This document shows, in pieces, positions 8,446 through 10,893 of a stretch of DNA of 10,893 nucleotides. The DNA is taken from contig CAJVXD010000021.1 in assembly GCA_913009675.1 (NCBI GenBank), positions 1 through 10,893 of the forward strand, in the 5' to 3' direction. The notes below the pieces were generated by a model. That model saw nothing but the letters and a program-made list of their open reading frames with translations. It did no database searches and was not told the origin of the DNA. This stretch comes from an uncultured bacterium. Its GTDB lineage: Bacteria > Omnitrophota > Gorgyraeia > Gorgyraeales > Gorgyraeaceae. Position 1 is the first letter of the stretch. Each line of letters begins with the position of its first letter. The position numbers and the translations under genes were made by a program.

Positions 8446-8489
8446 TTAGCAGATAGTGTATGGGAGAAAGCAGAGATACTATACGCTAA
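8446..8489 (+). other. Imperfect inverted repeat between receivers 2 and 3
   Basis: Arms 8446-8459 and 8476-8489 pair as TTAGC/GCTAA, a 2x2 mismatch, then seven pairs including one G-U, with a 16-base loop. It sits in the 69-base gap between the receivers and just ahead of the SD of receiver 3. It has no T-run. It could tune expression of the third receiver, but the pairing is modest and may be chance. Confidence 0.35.
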
Positions 8490-8494
8490 GATAT

Positions 8495-8500
8495 GGAGGG
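8495..8500 (+). promoter_or_regulatory. Shine-Dalgarno deciding the start of receiver 3
   Basis: GGAGGG lies four bases before the ATG at 8505. The alternative in-frame ATG at 8493 shares its last base with this site, so it cannot use it as SD. Start at 8505 is therefore preferred, removing four residues (MEGH). Confidence 0.75.
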
Positions 8501-8504
8501 TCAT

Positions 8505-8879
8505 ATGGCTGAGCAAAAAAAAATCCTGGTAATTGACGACGAAGAGGATATACAGAAACTTTTGAAGATACGATTTGAGCAGGAAGATTTCAAGGTTGTA
8601 GCTGCCAGGGATGGGGATGTGGGGGTAAAGACTGCTGAACAGGAACTGCCTGATATCGTACTTTTAGATATCATGATGCCAAGGATGGATGGTTATAGCT
8701 GCCTGAAGGAGATAAGAAAACTCCCCAAGACAAGGGATATCCCTATTTTGATGCTTAGTGGAAAGGAGGAAGAGAAGGTACGGGATCTATTCGCATTTCA
8801 AAAAATCAGCGGTTATATTGAAAAGCCGTTTGAATTGGATGATATAGTGGTGAAGGTAAAGGAGATATTGAAGATATAG
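8505..8879 (+). CDS. Single-domain response regulator (receiver 3)
   Basis: A 124-residue CheY-like receiver with no output domain. The acidic pair is Asp11/Asp12, phosphoacceptor Asp55 lies in VLLDIMMP, the switch residue is Ser85 (LSG, where Thr is usual), and Lys107 is in EKPF. Residues 87-109 (KEEEKV, then DLFAF, then ISGYIEKPF) mirror receiver 1 and differ from receiver 2, so 1 and 3 are probably duplicates that kept a common binding face. The start at 8505 is chosen from the SD at 8495-8500. It is followed after 13 bases by the GAF kinase, a likely phosphodonor. Confidence 0.93.
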   Translation: MAEQKKILVIDDEEDIQKLLKIRFEQEDFKVVAARDGDVGVKTAEQELPDIVLLDIMMPRMDGYSCLKEIRKLPKTRDIPILMLSGKEEEKVRDLFAFQKISGYIEKPFELDDIVVKVKEILKI

Positions 8880-8892
8880 GATAGGCCGGGAT

Positions 8893-10098
8893 ATGCATAC
8901 AAAAACATGGGATAATATAGTAAAAGACATACATTCACCGATTGAGCTCGAAGACTGCCTGGATACTGCTATGGAGAGGGTTACGGATTTATTGGGAGTG
9001 GGGATGGGGTCTCTTATGCTTTTAGATAAGGAGAATCAGGAGCTTTCAATTAAAACGGCAAAGGGCCTGAGCGAAGAGGTCATCAGAGACGCGAGGATCA
9101 GGATAGGAAATGGTGTCTCGGGTTGGGTTGCAAAGAACAGAAAGCCGCTCCTTATAAAAGATATAGAGGAGGACAAAAGATTCAAAAGGAGAGAGGGGAA
9201 ATATCATAATAACTCCTTGTTAAGCGTCCCGTTGATTAAAAAAGACAGGGTGCTTGGAGTTATAAATGTGAACAATAAAAATGATAGAGGAGTATTTAAA
9301 GAAAGTGATCTGGATAAGCTTATGGAGATATCCGAACATATCTCTAATGCAGTTGACAGGGCATTGAAGTATGAAGAGGTCAAAAGACTGAGTCAGATAA
9401 AACTGGATTTTGTGTCCACGGTTTCGCATGAATTGCGTTCACCTCTTGCAGCTGTTAAAGAGGCCATAAATTTACTGCTTGAGGAGATACCCGGGAAGAT
9501 AAACGAGAGACAGCGAAGCTTCCTTAATATTTCCAGGAACAATGTAGACAGGGTATTGAATCTTATAAATGAACTTTTGGATATGTCAAAATTAGAAGCC
9601 GGCAAGTCGGGTATGAAAAGAAATTTTCAGGATATATGTGATATTACGCGGCAGGTTTATGAGACCTTAAAGATAAATGCAGATAAGAAAAATATAAAAC
9701 TTAAGCTGGTAATGCCGAAGGGGGCTATCAAGATGTGGTTTGACGAGGCTCAGATAGCAAGGGCGCTCATGAACCTGATAGGGAATGCCGTTAAGTTTAC
9801 ACAGGAGAATGGCATGGTGGATATAAGACTGGAAGACCTTGGAAGGTTTGTTAAGTTTAGCGTGATAGATAATGGCCCCGGCATAAGAGAAGAGGACATG
9901 GACAGGGTCTTTGATAAATTTTATTCAGTTATTAAGGCAGGGACATCAGAAGTAAAAAGCACAGGCCTGGGGCTTCCTATTACAAAAGAGATAGTAGAGC
10001 TGCATAGAGGAAGGATCTGGGTGGATAGCCAGGCAAGACACGGTGCAAGGTTTTCGTTTACATTGCCGAAGGATATACGTACTGTTTATGAGAGGTGA
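8893..10098 (+). CDS. GAF-domain histidine kinase
   Basis: A 401-residue cytosolic kinase with no membrane segment. The GAF sensor domain (about 5-158) has the typical RIGNGVSGWVAKNRKPLLIK (70-89) and SLLSVPLIKKDRVLGVINV (108-126). A helix (about 158-172) leads to the HisKA H-box VSHELRSPL with phosphoacceptor His179. The HATPase part has the N-box NLIGNAVKF (Asn298), the G1 box DNGPGI (326-331) and the G2 box GLGL (358-361). Ser replaces Thr at the HExxT position, a common variant that may affect phosphatase activity. The DHp and catalytic parts align throughout with kinase 1 (for example the SQIKLDF/SKVKSDF run before the H-box), so the two are paralogs with different attached domains. The GAF ligand cannot be told from sequence. 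The SD is weak. Confidence 0.94.
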   Translation: MHTKTWDNIVKDIHSPIELEDCLDTAMERVTDLLGVGMGSLMLLDKENQELSIKTAKGLSEEVIRDARIRIGNGVSGWVAKNRKPLLIKDIEEDKRFKRREGKYHNNSLLSVPLIKKDRVLGVINVNNKNDRGVFKESDLDKLMEISEHISNAVDRALKYEEVKRLSQIKLDFVSTVSHELRSPLAAVKEAINLLLEEIPGKINERQRSFLNISRNNVDRVLNLINELLDMSKLEAGKSGMKRNFQDICDITRQVYETLKINADKKNIKLKLVMPKGAIKMWFDEAQIARALMNLIGNAVKFTQENGMVDIRLEDLGRFVKFSVIDNGPGIREEDMDRVFDKFYSVIKAGTSEVKSTGLGLPITKEIVELHRGRIWVDSQARHGARFSFTLPKDIRTVYER

Positions 10099-10100
10099 GT

Positions 10101-10893
10101 ATGTCAAAGAAGACGGTCGAACAGATACTGTTAGAGCGCTCACTTATTACCGAAGAGCAGCTTAAAAAAATTAAAGATGATTCCAAGAAAAAAGGCATCT
10201 CTATAGGAAAGCTCCTGGTGTATTCCGGCGTGGTGAACGAGGATGATTATGCGCAGGCTTCTTCAGAGGTCCTGGGGGTGCCGTATATTGACCTTAATAA
10301 TTACCTGGTGGATGCCGGGATCATAAAGCTGATCCCGGAGGGCCTGGCGCGTAAACACAAGGCAATCCGTACCTTTAAGATAGCTGATACACTTACCGTA
10401 GCAATGGCAGACCCGAAGGATATCATGGCAATAGATGATTTGGCGCGCAGGGCTAAATGCGAGATAGAACCTGTCCTGGCCACCCAGAGCGCTGTTTTGA
10501 CTTCCATAGATCAATATTACGGGGTTACAGGCTCAGTTGACGAGGTGATAAAGGATATAGATAAAGACAAGAAGAAAAAAGGTCCTCATACTGAGGCAGA
10601 TTCGAAAAAGCTTCTGGAGATGGCAGAGGAAGCGCCTGTAATAAAGCTCGTGAATCTTATAATTATGCAGGCGGTGAAGGATAGGGCGAGCGATATACAC
10701 GTTGAGCCGGAAGAAGATACCCTGAAGGTGAGGTTTAGAGTCGATGGAATTTTGCACGAGATGTTCTCTCCGCCAAAGCATCTGGAGTCGGCACTTCTTT
10801 CAAGGATAAAGATACTGGCAAAGATTGATATCTCTGAAAAAAGAAGGCCTCAGGATGGCCGTTTTAATATAAAGATAGAGAATAGGAACGTGG
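10101..10893 (+). CDS. PilB/GspE/MshE-family assembly ATPase (3' truncated by window edge)
   Basis: The frame is open from the ATG at 10101 to the window end, giving 264 residues; GAGG at 10092-10095 overlaps the preceding stop region and fixes the start. Residues about 1-140 are the N-terminal T2SSE/MshEN domain: LITEEQL, then GKLLVYSGVVNEDDY, then LGVPYIDL (58-65). A Lys-rich linker (about 150-162) follows, then the second N-domain of secretion ATPases with APVIKLVN (178-185), ASDIHVEP (196-203), VRFRVDG (210-216) and RRPQDGR (248-254). Walker A/B lie beyond the window. Such hexameric ATPases drive type IV pilus extension or type II secretion at the inner membrane. The N-domain lacks the Arg and Gln I would expect for c-di-GMP binding in MshEN repeats. 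PilB versus GspE cannot be settled without the neighbours downstream. Confidence 0.93.
   Translation, partial: MSKKTVEQILLERSLITEEQLKKIKDDSKKKGISIGKLLVYSGVVNEDDYAQASSEVLGVPYIDLNNYLVDAGIIKLIPEGLARKHKAIRTFKIADTLTVAMADPKDIMAIDDLARRAKCEIEPVLATQSAVLTSIDQYYGVTGSVDEVIKDIDKDKKKKGPHTEADSKKLLEMAEEAPVIKLVNLIIMQAVKDRASDIHVEPEEDTLKVRFRVDGILHEMFSPPKHLESALLSRIKILAKIDISEKRRPQDGRFNIKIENRNV

Noticed and set aside
8493..8504. Earlier ATG for receiver 3
   Set aside because: It overlaps the SD (8495-8500) that properly serves the ATG at 8505, and the added residues MEGH are atypical before a receiver domain.
6477..10098. Chemotaxis (Che/Pil-Chp) operon
   Set aside because: There is no CheA-type HPt/P1 domain, CheW, MCP or methylesterase; both kinases are ordinary HisKA proteins with the phospho-His next to the catalytic domain.

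Overview
The window reads as a stretch of chromosome from a Gram-negative (LPS-building) bacterium. Every gene is on the + strand and tightly packed, in what could be one long transcription unit of fourteen genes; both end genes are cut by the window edges. Codon use is uniform throughout, with heavy use of AGG/AGA for Arg and ATA for Ile at moderate GC, and I see no insertion sequence, integrase, tRNA, rRNA or CRISPR. A Kdo pathway, a type IV pilus or type II secretion ATPase and free-standing receivers in this codon style would fit a deep lineage such as Omnitrophota (OP3), or a Nitrospirota- or Desulfobacterota-like organism. That placement is inference from style and content, not from a marker gene.

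Region 1 (about 1-6477) is an envelope sugar block. It begins with the 3' part of a conserved gene whose function I cannot name, which overlaps a heptose-7-phosphate kinase (HldE N-terminal domain only). Then come kdsB, pyrG, kdsA, kdsD and kdsC. Together these cover the whole route to activated Kdo. KdsD makes arabinose-5-phosphate, KdsA condenses it with PEP, KdsC removes the phosphate, PyrG supplies CTP, and KdsB makes CMP-Kdo for lipid A/inner-core assembly. KdsA carries all four metal ligands of the metal-dependent class but a CDGP loop that I associate with the metal-independent class.

Region 2 (6477-10098) is a signalling block fused to the sugar block by a TAATG stop/start overlap. 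It holds a soluble histidine kinase with no sensor domain and a C-terminal domain that looks like a degenerate GGDEF fold, three consecutive single-domain receivers with no output domain, and a GAF-domain histidine kinase. The two kinases are paralogous in their catalytic cores. Receivers 1 and 3 share an unusual alpha4-beta5 region that receiver 2 lacks. With no DNA-binding domain encoded here, output is probably by protein-protein contact.

Region 3 (10101 to the end) is the start of a PilB/GspE/MshE-family assembly ATPase, with an SD overlapping the stop of the GAF kinase. It suggests that the signalling block controls a type IV pilus or type II secretion-like machine. The most notable features are this two-kinase/three-receiver block with its degenerate GGDEF domain, and its position directly behind kdsC, where an lptCAB-type export block is found in many other bacteria. 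No gap between genes exceeds 90 bases; three junctions contain inverted repeats.
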